A DNA stretch of 64,000 nucleotides, from assembly GCA_963594675.1 (NCBI GenBank), contig CAVBGA010000193.1, forward strand, positions 1 through 64,000, read 5' to 3'. Below the pieces are notes generated by a model. It saw nothing but the letters and a program-made list of their open reading frames with translations. It was not told the origin of the DNA and made no database searches. This DNA is from Ruminococcus_G sp963594675 (lineage in GTDB: Bacteria; Bacillota; Clostridia; Lachnospirales; Lachnospiraceae). Below, piece after piece: positions 8,717 through 17,254 of this stretch (the first letter of the stretch is position 1; every line of letters starts with the position of its first letter). Both the position numbers and the translations under genes were made by a program.

Positions 8717-9673
8717 TTACGCTACCTTCTTTCTCTTAGACATAATATCGATGTAAACAGCAATCAGGATAACCACGCACTGTGCAACCCACTGCAGATA
8801 ATAAGGAAGGCCTACAATAACGAAACCATTCTTCAAAATCGCAAGAATCATAACACCGACAAAGGTTTTGTAAACGCTACCAGATCCACCATCCAGTGAA
8901 GCACCACCGAGGATAACACCGGAGATAACATCGAACTCATAAGATTCACCGATAGTATTCTGTGCGGAAGCACCACGTGAACAAAGAAGAATTGCTCCAA
9001 CTGCTGTAGACAAACCAGAAAGAACAAAGGTTTTAAGAATAACCATCTTATCGTTGATACCACTGTAACGGCAGGCCTCATCATTACCACCAACGGACAT
9101 AACCTGATGTCCAAATACGGTCTTGGTAAGAAGCACTCCCATGATAATGATAAAGATTACCATGATGATGGTTGAGATAGGAATAAATCCTACACTTCCC
9201 TGACCAATCTGAGTAAACCATACTTTGTGATCCTTCAACTCTACGAACTGTCCACCTGTGTACATCATCGCAAAGGCACGAAGTATGTTCATCATACCCA
9301 AGGTGACGATCATAGAATTCAAGCGGAGATATCCAACCAGATATCCACTAACTACTCCGCAGGCACATCCTACAAGAATTGTAATCAGCATCGCCGGAAT
9401 CGGTCCGATCTTATCATGAAGATCGATACACATGACACAGCAAAGGGATAACATCGATCCTACCGCCAGGTCGAAGTTGCCTCCAATGATAACAAATGTC
9501 ATACCACAACCCATAACGACGATGGTCGCTGCCTGTCTGAACAGAAGAATGAAGTTTGCACCTGTTCTAAACTGACTTGAGATAACCGCAAATACCAGCC
9601 AGATCAGAACCATCGCAATAACAATTCCCTGTTTTTTGACAGATGCCAAAATGTTGTTACTTTGAGACTCCAT
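8717..9673 (-). CDS. Sugar ABC transporter permease (first)
   Basis: The 318-residue product is the first gene of the importer operon and a BPD_transp_2 permease: multiple membrane spans, the loop motif SVGGNDEACRYSGIND, and VISGVILGGASLDGGSGSV near the C-terminus. I start it at ATG 9673 (MESQSNN) because a perfect AGGAGGTT ends 9 bases upstream; an in-frame start at 9706 has no such site and overlaps a hairpin. It is clearly different in sequence from its partner at 7744-8715, which argues for a heterodimer. Regulation is probably by the divergent AraC-type protein. Confidence 0.92.
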   Translation of the reverse strand: MESQSNNILASVKKQGIVIAMVLIWLVFAVISSQFRTGANFILLFRQAATIVVMGCGMTFVIIGGNFDLAVGSMLSLCCVMCIDLHDKIGPIPAMLITILVGCACGVVSGYLVGYLRLNSMIVTLGMMNILRAFAMMYTGGQFVELKDHKVWFTQIGQGSVGFIPISTIIMVIFIIIMGVLLTKTVFGHQVMSVGGNDEACRYSGINDKMVILKTFVLSGLSTAVGAILLCSRGASAQNTIGESYEFDVISGVILGGASLDGGSGSVYKTFVGVMILAILKNGFVIVGLPYYLQWVAQCVVILIAVYIDIMSKRKKVA

Positions 9674-9698
9674 TAAACATAACCTCCTTTTTCCTTTA

Positions 9699-9728
9699 TA
9701 TAACACCGCGTCCTACTCGCGTGTTATA
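9699..9728 (-). promoter_or_regulatory. Inverted repeat in the importer operon leader
   Basis: TATAACACCGCG and CGCGTGTTATA pair with a single bulged C around a 7-base loop, just upstream of the first permease's ribosome site. It could be an operator or a leader hairpin. Confidence 0.5.
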
Positions 9729-9743
9729 AACTTCAACAAGGGT

Positions 9744-9784
9744 GAAATGTGCCTTCACATTTCCTTTAGGTCATATTGCCTAAA
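9744..9784. promoter_or_regulatory. Two small inverted repeats
   Basis: GAAATGTG (9744-9751) pairs with CACATTTC (9756-9763), and TTTAGG (9765-9770) pairs with CCTAAA (9779-9784). Side by side in the importer promoter region they are candidate regulator sites (inference). Confidence 0.4.
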
Positions 9785-9825
9785 ATGTTCATACTTTCAT
9801 GCGGTTTGCTCGTGCACATTTCCTT

Positions 9826-9966
9826 ATGTTCACATTATAGACATATTTTTCTTGTCTACCAATGGGTGATTTTGCTTTACTATTCACTAATCTTGTTATG
9901 TCAAGATTTCTCATGTTCACATTTTATGCATATTGCTGTATTTCAAATGTTTATATTGTGCATTTT
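9826..9966 (+). repeat. Repeated operator-like motif
   Basis: A 22-base motif, ATGTTCACATT-N-TA-NN-CATATT, occurs at 9826-9847 and 9913-9934 with 19 of 22 bases identical and starts 87 bases apart. A shorter relative (ATGTTTATATTGTGCATTTT) lies at 9947-9966. Direct repeats between an AraC-type gene and its transporter are typical regulator sites. Confidence 0.5.
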
Positions 9967-10239
9967 AGTTAATCATGACGTTATATCTTTCTTTCATAAT
10001 TATTTTATTGTGTATTTTTAAAAACTTGTTAAAATGTTGTCGGGCACACTTATCTTGTTTGAGTATTTTTATAAAATTCTTGCATTGGTAAATTTTATCA
10101 TTTTTCACTCCCTTCTCACTTTTTCCATGGTTAATTCATTAATTCTCAGCTATTTCCGTTGATTTTTGGTGTTTTTGTTCATTTTTTATTCATATTTTAT
10201 TCTTTTATCACATTTTTTCTATTAACAAATTCACTTATC

Positions 10240-10268
10240 TTGTTTATCCCAAATGCATATGTTAAAAT
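10240..10268 (+). promoter_or_regulatory. Promoter of the AraC-type regulator
   Basis: TTGTTT (10240-10245), a 17-base spacer and TAAAAT (10263-10268) form a good vegetative promoter. The start codon follows about 60 bases after the predicted transcript start. Confidence 0.55.
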
Positions 10269-10336
10269 TGGCATATAAAAGGAGCTTCAAAGCACCTCTA
10301 TGCAAATACAAAGCAAGCAAAAGGAGAATATACCTC

Positions 10337-11182
10337 ATGAAAAGTGTAGATTCCGGTGTTCTGGAACAATCCATATGTTTTTCTTTCACTCCATCTGATA
10401 CAGCAGAGGAGTTGTTTTTTTATTTAACCTGGTGCGGGCACTACTATTGCACCTCAAAATATATGTTCAAACGAGAAAGCTACCCGCCCCTTCTTCTCAT
10501 GTATATCCAGGATGGCGTCATGCATGTAGAACATGCTGGCCACACCTTTGCCGCCGAAAAGGGAGATGTAGTTTTTATCGACTGCGCAAATCCCCACTAT
10601 TACCAGGCGGAAAATGGCCTGGAATTTACTTTTATACATTTTGACGGCTCGAATTCCCACGAAATCGCCCAGCGAATTTTGAACATCCATGGCCCCTGGA
10701 TCCGTTCCAAAAATAATGCCATTATCGGCAATCAGCTCTACGACATCATTCAATTTTATAAAAATGATGGAATCGAGAATGCCTTTGCCACTTCCATGAG
10801 AATCTATAAACTGCTTCAACTTCTCAGTGACACAGACGATTATCAGATTCATACCACAAAAGATAATCCTATCGGTTTGACTTTGCATTACATAAGAGAA
10901 AATATTGGAAAAAAGATTACATTAAAAGAACTTTCAGAACTGGCCAATATGAGTGTTTACTACTATTCTCACCGTTTCAAAGAGGAGACCGGCTTTTCCC
11001 CCATGGATTATGTGATCAATTCCCGTATGGATCGAGCTAAGATCCTCCTGATCCGCACCAATAAAACGGTAGCTGAAATCGCCTATGAAGTAGGATATGG
11101 CAGCAGTGGAAGCTTCATTAACATTTTCACCGACAAGGTAGGATGTTCTCCGAAAATCTTTCGTCGATTGATGAAACCTTAA
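10337..11182 (+). CDS. AraC-family transcriptional regulator
   Basis: The 281-residue protein has an N-terminal cupin-like sensing domain (about 35-150; YIQDGVMHVEHAGHTF, KGDVVFIDCANPHYY) and a C-terminal double helix-turn-helix (about 185-280; ITLKELSELANMSVYYYSHR and AEIAYEVGYGSSGSFINIF, the family signature). ATG 10337 follows AAGGAG at a normal distance; an in-frame ATG at 10253 overlaps the promoter and has no ribosome site. It is divergent from the sugar importer and most likely senses its sugar and controls that operon. Whether it activates or represses is not visible. Confidence 0.9.
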   Translation: MKSVDSGVLEQSICFSFTPSDTAEELFFYLTWCGHYYCTSKYMFKRESYPPLLLMYIQDGVMHVEHAGHTFAAEKGDVVFIDCANPHYYQAENGLEFTFIHFDGSNSHEIAQRILNIHGPWIRSKNNAIIGNQLYDIIQFYKNDGIENAFATSMRIYKLLQLLSDTDDYQIHTTKDNPIGLTLHYIRENIGKKITLKELSELANMSVYYYSHRFKEETGFSPMDYVINSRMDRAKILLIRTNKTVAEIAYEVGYGSSGSFINIFTDKVGCSPKIFRRLMKP

Positions 11183-11217
11183 AACGCAGTGCCTTAAAAA
11201 TAGAACAATTTCCTTTA

Positions 11218-11246
11218 TTTACCTTTCTTGCTACATGGAGTATAAT
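11218..11246 (+). promoter_or_regulatory. Possible promoter of the corrinoid adenosyltransferase gene
   Basis: TTTACC (11218-11223), 17 bases, then TATAAT (11241-11246). The -10 is perfect and the -35 weak. Confidence 0.4.
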
Positions 11247-11320
11247 TATCAAATTGATAGGCAAATTACATCTATTATCAGCTATAGGATTTCAAGAGTT
11301 TTATGCATGGAGGGCTTCCA

Positions 11321-11857
11321 ATGAGTAATCAGGACACCGGCCGTATTCATATCTACTGCGGCAACGGAAAAGGAAAGACCACTACCGGAATGGGCCTATG
11401 CGTACGCGCTGCCGGCTTCGGATATAAGGTACTGATCTATCAGTTCATGAAAAACAATTCCACCAACGAAAGAAAAGCAATGGCAAGGATCGATCAGATT
11501 CATTTTATCGACGGAGCTGAAACCGCCAAATTTAGTTTTCAAATGTCGGAAGTAGAAAAAGCAGAATACCGAGCATTCTATGAAAATGAATTTAAAAAAG
11601 TAACAAAAATTGCTATAGAAGAGAATTATGATGTGCTTTTTATGGATGAGTTGGTTTATACCATCCGAGCTGGACTTTTTACCGAAGCAATCCTTCTGGA
11701 TTTCTTAAAAAACAAGCCCAAAAATTTGGAGGTCATCCTCACCGGAAGAGACCCCAGCCCCGACTTAATTCAGCTCGCTGACTATGTTTCGGAGATTCAA
11801 AAGATAAAACATCCCTTTGATCAGGGACTTCCTGCTAGAAAAGGAATTGAAAAATAA
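11321..11857 (+). CDS. ATP:corrinoid adenosyltransferase, BtuR/CobO type
   Basis: The 178-residue cytoplasmic enzyme transfers the adenosyl group of ATP to cob(I)alamin, giving adenosylcobalamin. The modified P-loop of the family is at residues 14-21 (GNGKGKTT), with DVLFMDELVYTI as the acidic strand and VILTGRDPSPDLIQLADYVS near the C-terminus, all typical of CobO/BtuR. Start ATG 11321 follows GGAGGG by 6 bases; the upstream ATG 11303 lacks a ribosome site. It is a single-gene transcription unit closed by a long hairpin, with no other cobalamin genes in the window. Confidence 0.93.
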   Translation: MSNQDTGRIHIYCGNGKGKTTTGMGLCVRAAGFGYKVLIYQFMKNNSTNERKAMARIDQIHFIDGAETAKFSFQMSEVEKAEYRAFYENEFKKVTKIAIEENYDVLFMDELVYTIRAGLFTEAILLDFLKNKPKNLEVILTGRDPSPDLIQLADYVSEIQKIKHPFDQGLPARKGIEK

Positions 11858-11872
11858 AATTTCGTCAAAGAA

Positions 11873-11940
11873 AACCGCTATGTTTCTTATATTTTGCAAA
11901 CACCTGATTGCAAAATCCAAAAAACACAGCGGTCTTTTTA
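11873..11940. terminator. Long bidirectional terminator
   Basis: ACCGCTATGTTT and ATTTTGCAA pair with TTGCAAAAT and AAACACAGCGGT, followed by CTTTTTATTTTT on the plus strand. It separates two converging genes. Confidence 0.85.
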
Positions 11941-12225
11941 TTTTTCTTCTTGTGAGTTATTTTTACTATTTTCAATCAATTCCAATTTTTTCTTACGGCT
12001 AAGCTGCTTTATGGCATATTCTCTCCGCATAGCTTCCACCTTGCTGTCAAAACATTCCCAATACACCAAACGAACCGGCCTCCGACTTTTGGTATAACGA
12101 GCCCCCTTGCCCTCATTATGGGCTTTTAGTCGTCGCTCTAAATTGTTTGTCCAACCGGTATAAAGACTGCCATCCCTGCACTCTACCATATAGGTATAAT
12201 TTTCAGAGGAAGATTCCTCTATCAT
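11938..12225 (-). CDS. yazA: GIY-YIG domain protein, YazA/UPF0213 family
   Basis: The 95-residue protein is a stand-alone GIY-YIG nuclease-fold domain. The motif appears as YTYMVECRDGSLYTGWTNNL, with R in NLERRLKAHN and the late E of RREYAIKQLS. The family is conserved in Firmicutes next to rsmI, but its DNA or RNA substrate is not firmly known. Its ATG overlaps the rsmI stop by 4 bases (ATGA), so it is translationally coupled and last in the housekeeping operon. Confidence 0.9.
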   Translation of the reverse strand: MIEESSSENYTYMVECRDGSLYTGWTNNLERRLKAHNEGKGARYTKSRRPVRLVYWECFDSKVEAMRREYAIKQLSRKKKLELIENSKNNSQEEK

Positions 12226-13076
12226 AGCTCTTCCTCCAGCTGCAAAAGTTCCTGGTAAATTTCTCTTTTTGATACCCCGCGATCCTTCGCTACCCTTTTC
12301 ATGGCATTTTTCCGATCCAGACCTTGCTTCTCATAGATTTCCATATGCTCCTTAAGATCCATGGATTTCCATTCTTCTTCCTGTCTGGCTGTTTCCGCTT
12401 CCAGGTCCTTGCCCCGAATCACCAAAACGCATTCCCCTTTTACCCCTTCATTCTGAACCCAAGCCAAAAGCTCCGCCAAGCTCGAACGATGAACGGTTTC
12501 ATGTTTTTTTGTCAGCTCCCGCACCAGGGAAACCTGCCGATCTCCCAGATATTCCAAAAGCTGTGACAGCGTTTTTTCCATTCGATGAGGCGCTTCATAG
12601 AGAATAATGGTTCTGTATTCCTGAGAAAGTTCTTCTAAAACTCTCTTTCTTTCCTTCTTATCCGCCGGAAGAAATGCCTCAAAAGCAAATCTTCTGGTAG
12701 GGAGCCCCGACAAGGTCAAGGCCGTCACACAGGCAACTGCTCCAGGAAGAGAGGTAACCGGTATATTATTTTCATAGCAAAGAGCTACTAAATCTTCCCC
12801 AGGATCCGATATGGCCGGTGTTCCTGCATCAGTCACTAAGGCAATTTTCATGCCTTCCAGCATTTTATTAATGAGATAGGGACCTTTTTCCATCTTATTA
12901 TGTTCATGATAACTGGTCATAGGAGTTTTTATATCAAAATGATTCAAAAGTTTAATGGTATTGCGGGTATCCTCCGCTGCAATCAGATCCACTTCTTTCA
13001 AGGTACGCAAAACTCTTAAGGTAATATCCTCAAGATTTCCAATAGGTGTTGCGCAAAGAATCAATTCTCCCATCAT
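12222..13076 (-). CDS. rsmI: 16S rRNA (cytidine-1402 2'-O)-methyltransferase RsmI
   Basis: The 284-residue enzyme methylates the ribose of C1402 in the ribosomal P site, using S-adenosylmethionine. Family motifs are clear: LCATPIGNLEDITLRVL near the start, AAEDTRNT, VTDAGTPAISDPGE, and LPTRRFAFEAFLPADKKER. A C-terminal three-helix extension ends near the yazA overlap. Start ATG 13076 (WMMGEL region) follows AGGAGATTGG; ATG 13073 is equally possible, and the longer 13112 frame has no ribosome site. The place between trmN and yazA matches the Bacillus yabB-yazA-yabC block with a changed order. Confidence 0.95.
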   Translation of the reverse strand: MMGELILCATPIGNLEDITLRVLRTLKEVDLIAAEDTRNTIKLLNHFDIKTPMTSYHEHNKMEKGPYLINKMLEGMKIALVTDAGTPAISDPGEDLVALCYENNIPVTSLPGAVACVTALTLSGLPTRRFAFEAFLPADKKERKRVLEELSQEYRTIILYEAPHRMEKTLSQLLEYLGDRQVSLVRELTKKHETVHRSSLAELLAWVQNEGVKGECVLVIRGKDLEAETARQEEEWKSMDLKEHMEIYEKQGLDRKNAMKRVAKDRGVSKREIYQELLQLEEEL

Positions 13077-13182
13077 CCAATCTCCTCTCATTATTCCCAG
13101 TGCCGTCAGCACAATGCATGAAACCTAACACTTTTCAATCTTATTGATGCAAAGTTACTGGCACGAAATTTTTAATAAGAAT

Positions 13183-13920
13183 CTAGCGATTATAAATAGC
13201 CCGCAGCTCTTCTGTATATACCCCCGGCTCTTCATAAACAATCAAAGGCTTTTCCACAGTAATTCGGGAATTGCCTCCCCGCAGACCCTCGATTAAAACC
13301 AAATTGGGTTCTTTATCTACATAAGGCTGGACAAGGCGCATTCTTTTTGGCTCAATTCGATAGTGAACCATCAAAGAAAAGATCTCCGCCAGTCGAAAAG
13401 GCCTGTGTACCATATAAAATCTTCCCTTTTCTTCTAGTAGTCCCGCACTTTGAGAAATAATATCCTCCAAAGAGCATAATACTTCATGCCGAGCAATATA
13501 TTTTTCTGCCCGTTTTCCAGGAATCCCATGCCCCCCCGTCATGTAAGGCGGGTTTACTGTAATAACAGAAAAAGAGGCTTTTCCGAAAATGGATGTAGCC
13601 TCTTTCAGATCTCCCTTTTGAATCCTAATGGATTCATCCAACCGGTTCAAAGCAACGCTTTTCTTTGCCAGTTCAACGCTTTTTTCTTGTATTTCCAAGC
13701 CTGTTATATGAACTTCTTTGTGTCGAGCATGCAAAAGAAGAGGCACGATTCCATTGCCTGTGCACAGGTCGAGCACCTGATCGCCCTGCTTCAGTCCTGC
13801 GAACCATGCCAGAAGCACCGCATCGATTCCAAAACAAAAATCTTCCGGTTTTTGAATAATATAATATCCATTCTGCAAATCATCCAGGCGTTCGCCTGGC
13901 AATATATCATTTGCTGTCAA
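13183..13920 (-). CDS. tRNA1(Val) adenine-37 N6-methyltransferase-like protein
   Basis: The 245-residue protein is a YfiC/TrmN6 (YabB) type SAM-dependent methyltransferase. It has the SAM-binding motif LDLCTGNGIVPLLL around residue 50 and the amino-methyltransferase motif NPPY (VNPPYMTGGHG), used to flip and methylate adenine. The substrate, by family, is A37 of a tRNA. The start appears to be TTG 13920, 10 bases after GGAGG. A G7 tract (13531-13537) lies within the NPPY region but the frame is intact. It is followed by rsmI after about 100 bases. Confidence 0.85.
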   Translation of the reverse strand: MTANDILPGERLDDLQNGYYIIQKPEDFCFGIDAVLLAWFAGLKQGDQVLDLCTGNGIVPLLLHARHKEVHITGLEIQEKSVELAKKSVALNRLDESIRIQKGDLKEATSIFGKASFSVITVNPPYMTGGHGIPGKRAEKYIARHEVLCSLEDIISQSAGLLEEKGRFYMVHRPFRLAEIFSLMVHYRIEPKRMRLVQPYVDKEPNLVLIEGLRGGNSRITVEKPLIVYEEPGVYTEELRAIYNR

Positions 13921-13934
13921 TGAAAGAAATCCTC

Positions 13935-14822
13935 CTACTTTTTCTCCAGATCGGCGATTTTCTTTTTCTCTTCCTTAGAAATCTTTTTATCTTTCTTATT
14001 CCCAGACTTGGGATGGAATTTGAGATCTTTCACCGGATATTCCTGAATCTCCTTTTCATCGTTTTCATCTACTACAACGATTTTTACCAGCTGTCGCAAC
14101 ACATTTACACCGGTAACCTGTCCTTTGATACCGTCAACAGTCACAACCTTGTCACCAATGGCCGGAAGCTTTTTATTCAAGTATTCATAGGTTTCCTGCT
14201 CATTCTTCAGACAACACATGAGTCGTCCACAAACACCGGAAATCTTGGTGGGATTCAAGGAAAGATTCTGTTCCTTAGCCATCTTAATGGAGACTGGAGC
14301 AAAATCAGACAAGTAGGTATGGCAACAAAGAGGACGTCCACAAATACCCATACCACCCAAAATCTTTGTCTCATCTCTGACACCAATCTGTCGAAGCTCG
14401 ATTCTGGTTTTGAATACAGAAGCAAGATCCTTTACCAACTCACGGAAATCAATTCTTCCGTCTGCCGTAAAATAAAAGAGGACTTTATTGTTGTCAAAAG
14501 TATACTCCGCCTCAATCAATTTCATTTCCAAATTGTGTTTGGCGATTTTCTTTTTACAGATATTGTAAGCTTCTTTTTCTTTTTTTCTATTGTTTTCCTC
14601 GCGTTCCTTATCACGCTCGGTTGCGATTCGAATCACGTCCTTTAAAGGCTGCGTAATCTTCGAATCCTCTACTTCCCGCACACCAAGGACCACATGGCCA
14701 AATTCAACTCCTCGAGCTGTCTCTACGATAACCTTATCTCCCCGGTGAATATCAAGGTCCTTCGGATTGAAATAATAAATTTTTCCTACACTCCGAAATC
14801 TGACCCCTATAATCTTCGTCAT
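13935..14822 (-). CDS. ricT: PSP1-domain protein RicT (YaaT)
   Basis: The 295-residue cytoplasmic protein belongs to the PSP1/YaaT family. In Bacillus RicT forms an Fe-S-cluster complex with RicA and RicF that affects RNase Y-dependent mRNA maturation and development. The Cys motifs are CGRPLCC and CGRLMCC, about 35 residues apart in the middle of the protein. The C-terminal 40 residues are Lys/Asp/Glu-rich and probably disordered. Its start lies 4 bases from the holB stop, so they form one operon, as in Bacillus. RicA and RicF are not encoded in this window. Confidence 0.93.
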   Translation of the reverse strand: MTKIIGVRFRSVGKIYYFNPKDLDIHRGDKVIVETARGVEFGHVVLGVREVEDSKITQPLKDVIRIATERDKEREENNRKKEKEAYNICKKKIAKHNLEMKLIEAEYTFDNNKVLFYFTADGRIDFRELVKDLASVFKTRIELRQIGVRDETKILGGMGICGRPLCCHTYLSDFAPVSIKMAKEQNLSLNPTKISGVCGRLMCCLKNEQETYEYLNKKLPAIGDKVVTVDGIKGQVTGVNVLRQLVKIVVVDENDEKEIQEYPVKDLKFHPKSGNKKDKKISKEEKKKIADLEKK

Positions 14823-14826
14823 ATAA

Positions 14827-15816
14827 TTAATTCTCCCTGATTGTTACAAACAGGAGCTCCAGCGCCAGATCCATATTTACATTGGCATGGAGTCTGATCT
14901 TGGCTTTTTCAATAGCCTCTATAATGGCCTCTATTCCTTCATAGGAACTCTTGCTGGCTCTCTCCCGAATACTATTAATCTCCTGTTTAAAGACCAAAGA
15001 ATCCACCTCTTTTGTGGCCTTAAAAAGAAGAACATCCCGGAACCATGAAAGGAATATATCAAGATAATCATAAATATTCTGCTTATCCGCTGTCAGCTCT
15101 TTGATATTCTCCACCATCTCATACAGATCCACCGTACCGGAACGTTTGAGGATACGAATGGCATTCTTGGTAACATCCGTAAAATCCTCACTGGAAGCCA
15201 ATTTCTTAGCTTTGCCAATATTGCCCTGAGCAATAGAAGCATCAATCTCCGCCTGATAATCTGGCACCTGCATTTCATCCATAAGATACTTCTTTACCAA
15301 ATCATCCCCAACGGCCTTGAAAGACAAGGTAACGCATCGGGAAATAATGGTCTGCAGCATCTGATCCATATTATCTGTAAGAAGCATAAGAATGACATAA
15401 GCCGGCGGTTCCTCAATGGTCTTAAGAAGAGCATTCTGCGCCTGTATTGTCATAAGCTGTGCATCATTTACAATATATATCTTGTAGGGACTTTCATAAG
15501 GTTTGATCTGTGCATCCGAAGCCAACTGACTACGAATCTCATCAACACCGATACTTCCCGGTTTTTCATGCTGAATATAAATAATGTCGGGGTGGTTCCC
15601 GCTCATGGCCTTCTTACAGGAAGTACATTTCATACAAGGTTCTGTTCCCTTTGCTTCACACTGAAGTGCCATGGCAAAGGTATGAGCCATCAACTTCTTT
15701 CCGGCTCCTTTTTCCCCATTAAAGATATATGCATGGGAGACCTTATCTGCTGAAATGGCATTCTGAAGATGCCTGATTACATCCTGATGTCCTACAATAC
15801 TTTTAAAACCTGCCAT
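14827..15816 (-). CDS. holB: DNA polymerase III subunit delta'
   Basis: The 329-residue clamp-loader subunit starts with FKSIVGHQDVIRHLQNAI and NGEKGAGKKLMAHTFA, the delta'-type P-loop in which the nucleotide-binding residues are degenerate. A four-Cys zinc site follows (residues about 50-65: CEAKGTEPCMKCTSC), then the sensor region ALLKTIEEPPAYVILMLLTD. It works in the replisome with gamma/tau and delta to load the beta clamp. GGAGGTG is 5 bases before ATG 15816, which rules out the longer 15855 start. It is followed directly by ricT. Confidence 0.95.
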   Translation of the reverse strand: MAGFKSIVGHQDVIRHLQNAISADKVSHAYIFNGEKGAGKKLMAHTFAMALQCEAKGTEPCMKCTSCKKAMSGNHPDIIYIQHEKPGSIGVDEIRSQLASDAQIKPYESPYKIYIVNDAQLMTIQAQNALLKTIEEPPAYVILMLLTDNMDQMLQTIISRCVTLSFKAVGDDLVKKYLMDEMQVPDYQAEIDASIAQGNIGKAKKLASSEDFTDVTKNAIRILKRSGTVDLYEMVENIKELTADKQNIYDYLDIFLSWFRDVLLFKATKEVDSLVFKQEINSIRERASKSSYEGIEAIIEAIEKAKIRLHANVNMDLALELLFVTIREN

Positions 15817-15857
15817 ACATTCACCTCCTGAATTCAACTTCATTATCCACATCAATC

Positions 15858-16448
15858 TCAGTATAACACACTTCGAATATAACTTTCAATTGCCTCAAGG
15901 CATGTGGTCCTATCCTGATTTTGGAATCGAACAGTGATCTCTGACTCTGCAATCTTTTCTTCACAAAAGTCCCTGCAATCCGCAAGAAATCTCCTGCAAA
16001 GTTCTTCATAATTCGGATTTTTCTGCTCTTTTTCCCGAAGCAGTGCCCGACTAAGCCGTTCTCCATCCTCCACTTCTAAATACAAGGGAAGTACCTGATC
16101 CTTGCCAAAATATTCCCTAATTTTTTCATAGGATTCCAGGGTCCCAATGGCGATATAATTGTGGCATTGCAAATCAATTTTTCCATCGTCCGCTGTAAAA
16201 TATCTCCATAGCCCCTGCACGGTCTCATAGGCCCGGTCTTCAATCAAACGTCCACTTTCTCGAAATGAAAGAAAGGTTTCTTCATTCACAAAATGATATT
16301 CTCTTCCATCCAGTTCTCCAGCCCTTTTTGGTCTAGTGGTATAAAGAACTAATTTTTCAAGGCCCAGTTCGGAAACATTCAGCAAATGATCATAAATGCT
16401 ATCCTTACCTGAAGCACTCTTACCCATTAGCAGAAATAATTTTCCCAT
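15858..16448 (-). CDS. Guanylate kinase-like protein
   Basis: The 196-residue protein carries a guanylate-kinase fold: P-loop GKSASGKDS at residues 8-16, the GMP-binding TTRPKRAGELDGREYHFV, and ALLREKEQKNPNYEELCRRF in the lid/arginine region. The P-loop has Asp where true Gmk has Ser/Thr, and several base-binding positions differ, so a housekeeping GMP kinase role is doubtful. In Bacillus the equivalent place before holB is held by thymidylate kinase plus yaaQ/yaaR. ATG 16448 follows AAGGAAGG; the longer 16502 frame lacks a ribosome site. The substrate remains open. Confidence 0.75.
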   Translation of the reverse strand: MGKLFLLMGKSASGKDSIYDHLLNVSELGLEKLVLYTTRPKRAGELDGREYHFVNEETFLSFRESGRLIEDRAYETVQGLWRYFTADDGKIDLQCHNYIAIGTLESYEKIREYFGKDQVLPLYLEVEDGERLSRALLREKEQKNPNYEELCRRFLADCRDFCEEKIAESEITVRFQNQDRTTCLEAIESYIRSVLY

Positions 16449-16564
16449 AAAAGCCTTCCTTATTCTTTGTCCTATTTCTTGCCGTTTACTGTCTTTGCCC
16501 AATTCGCCGATGCTCCAGGCGCAAACTCCAACAATGCACCATTATACCATAAAAAAAGCTTATA

Positions 16565-17254
16565 TTAAACTTTAAAGCGGTATCCCACACCCCAAATCGT
16601 CTCAATATATTGTGGTTTTGAAGTGCTAAATTCAATCTTCTCACGAATCTTTTTAATATGTACCGTAACCGTTGCAATATCACCGATTGACTCCATACCC
16701 CAGATTTTATTAAAGAGTTCATCTTTGGTAAAAACGTGGTTGGGATTTTCTGCCAGAAAGGTAAGCAGGTCAAACTCCTTGGTGGTAAAGGGTTTTTCTT
16801 CCCCATTGATCCAAACTCTTCGATCTGTCTTATCTATCTTCAATCCTCGGATCTCAATCATATCATTCTTTGGGGTCTGGCTTCCGATCAAGCGCTCATA
16901 ACGGGCTAAATGTGCCTTAACCCGGGCCACCAGTTCACTGGGGCTAAAGGGTTTTGTCATATAATCATCTGCTCCCAATCCTAATCCTCGGATAATGTCA
17001 ATATCATCCTTCTTAGCGGATACCATGACAATGGGGGTATTTTTCTCAGCCCTAACTTTTTTACAAATTTCGAAGCCATCCACCCCTGGCAGCATAAGAT
17101 CCAGTACAATCAGGTCAAAATCCTCATTAATGGCTCTCTCCAGTCCTTTATTTCCTTCATTTTCAATCTCTACCTCAAAGCCGGACAATTCAAGATAATC
17201 CTTTTCCAGCTCTGCAATACTCTGTTCATCCTCCACAATTAATATCTTACTCAT
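16565..17254 (-). CDS. OmpR-family response regulator
   Basis: This 229-residue regulator has a receiver domain (1-120) with the acidic pocket IVEDEQ, phospho-acceptor Asp in LIVLDLMLPGVDGFEI and Lys in MTKPFSPSELVARV, then a winged-helix output domain (about 130-227) ending in YIETIWGVGYRFKV. It overlaps the kinase gene by 8 bases and follows it, the reverse of the common regulator-first order. GGAGGTAATAC precedes ATG 17254. Targets are not visible. Confidence 0.95.
   Translation of the reverse strand: MSKILIVEDEQSIAELEKDYLELSGFEVEIENEGNKGLERAINEDFDLIVLDLMLPGVDGFEICKKVRAEKNTPIVMVSAKKDDIDIIRGLGLGADDYMTKPFSPSELVARVKAHLARYERLIGSQTPKNDMIEIRGLKIDKTDRRVWINGEEKPFTTKEFDLLTFLAENPNHVFTKDELFNKIWGMESIGDIATVTVHIKKIREKIEFSTSKPQYIETIWGVGYRFKV

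Larger units (their letters stand above)
9674..10336. other. AT-rich divergent control region
   Basis: This 663-base non-coding region separates the leftward importer operon from the rightward AraC-type gene. It contains inverted repeats at 9699-9728 and 9744-9784, repeated ATGTTCACATT-type motifs at 9826-9966, and the regulator promoter at 10240-10268. The stretch 9967-10239 is plain T-rich sequence in which I see nothing more. The leftward promoter was not assigned. Confidence 0.7.

Noticed and set aside
9776..10021. 81-codon frame in the AT-rich region
   Set aside because: Hydrophobic and Phe/Leu-rich as expected for T-rich non-coding DNA, without a ribosome site; the region is better explained as control sequence.
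13531..13537. G7 tract in the tRNA methyltransferase gene as a phase-variation site
   Set aside because: The reading frame through it is intact and conserved (NPPYMTGGHG), the tract is shorter, and the gene is housekeeping.
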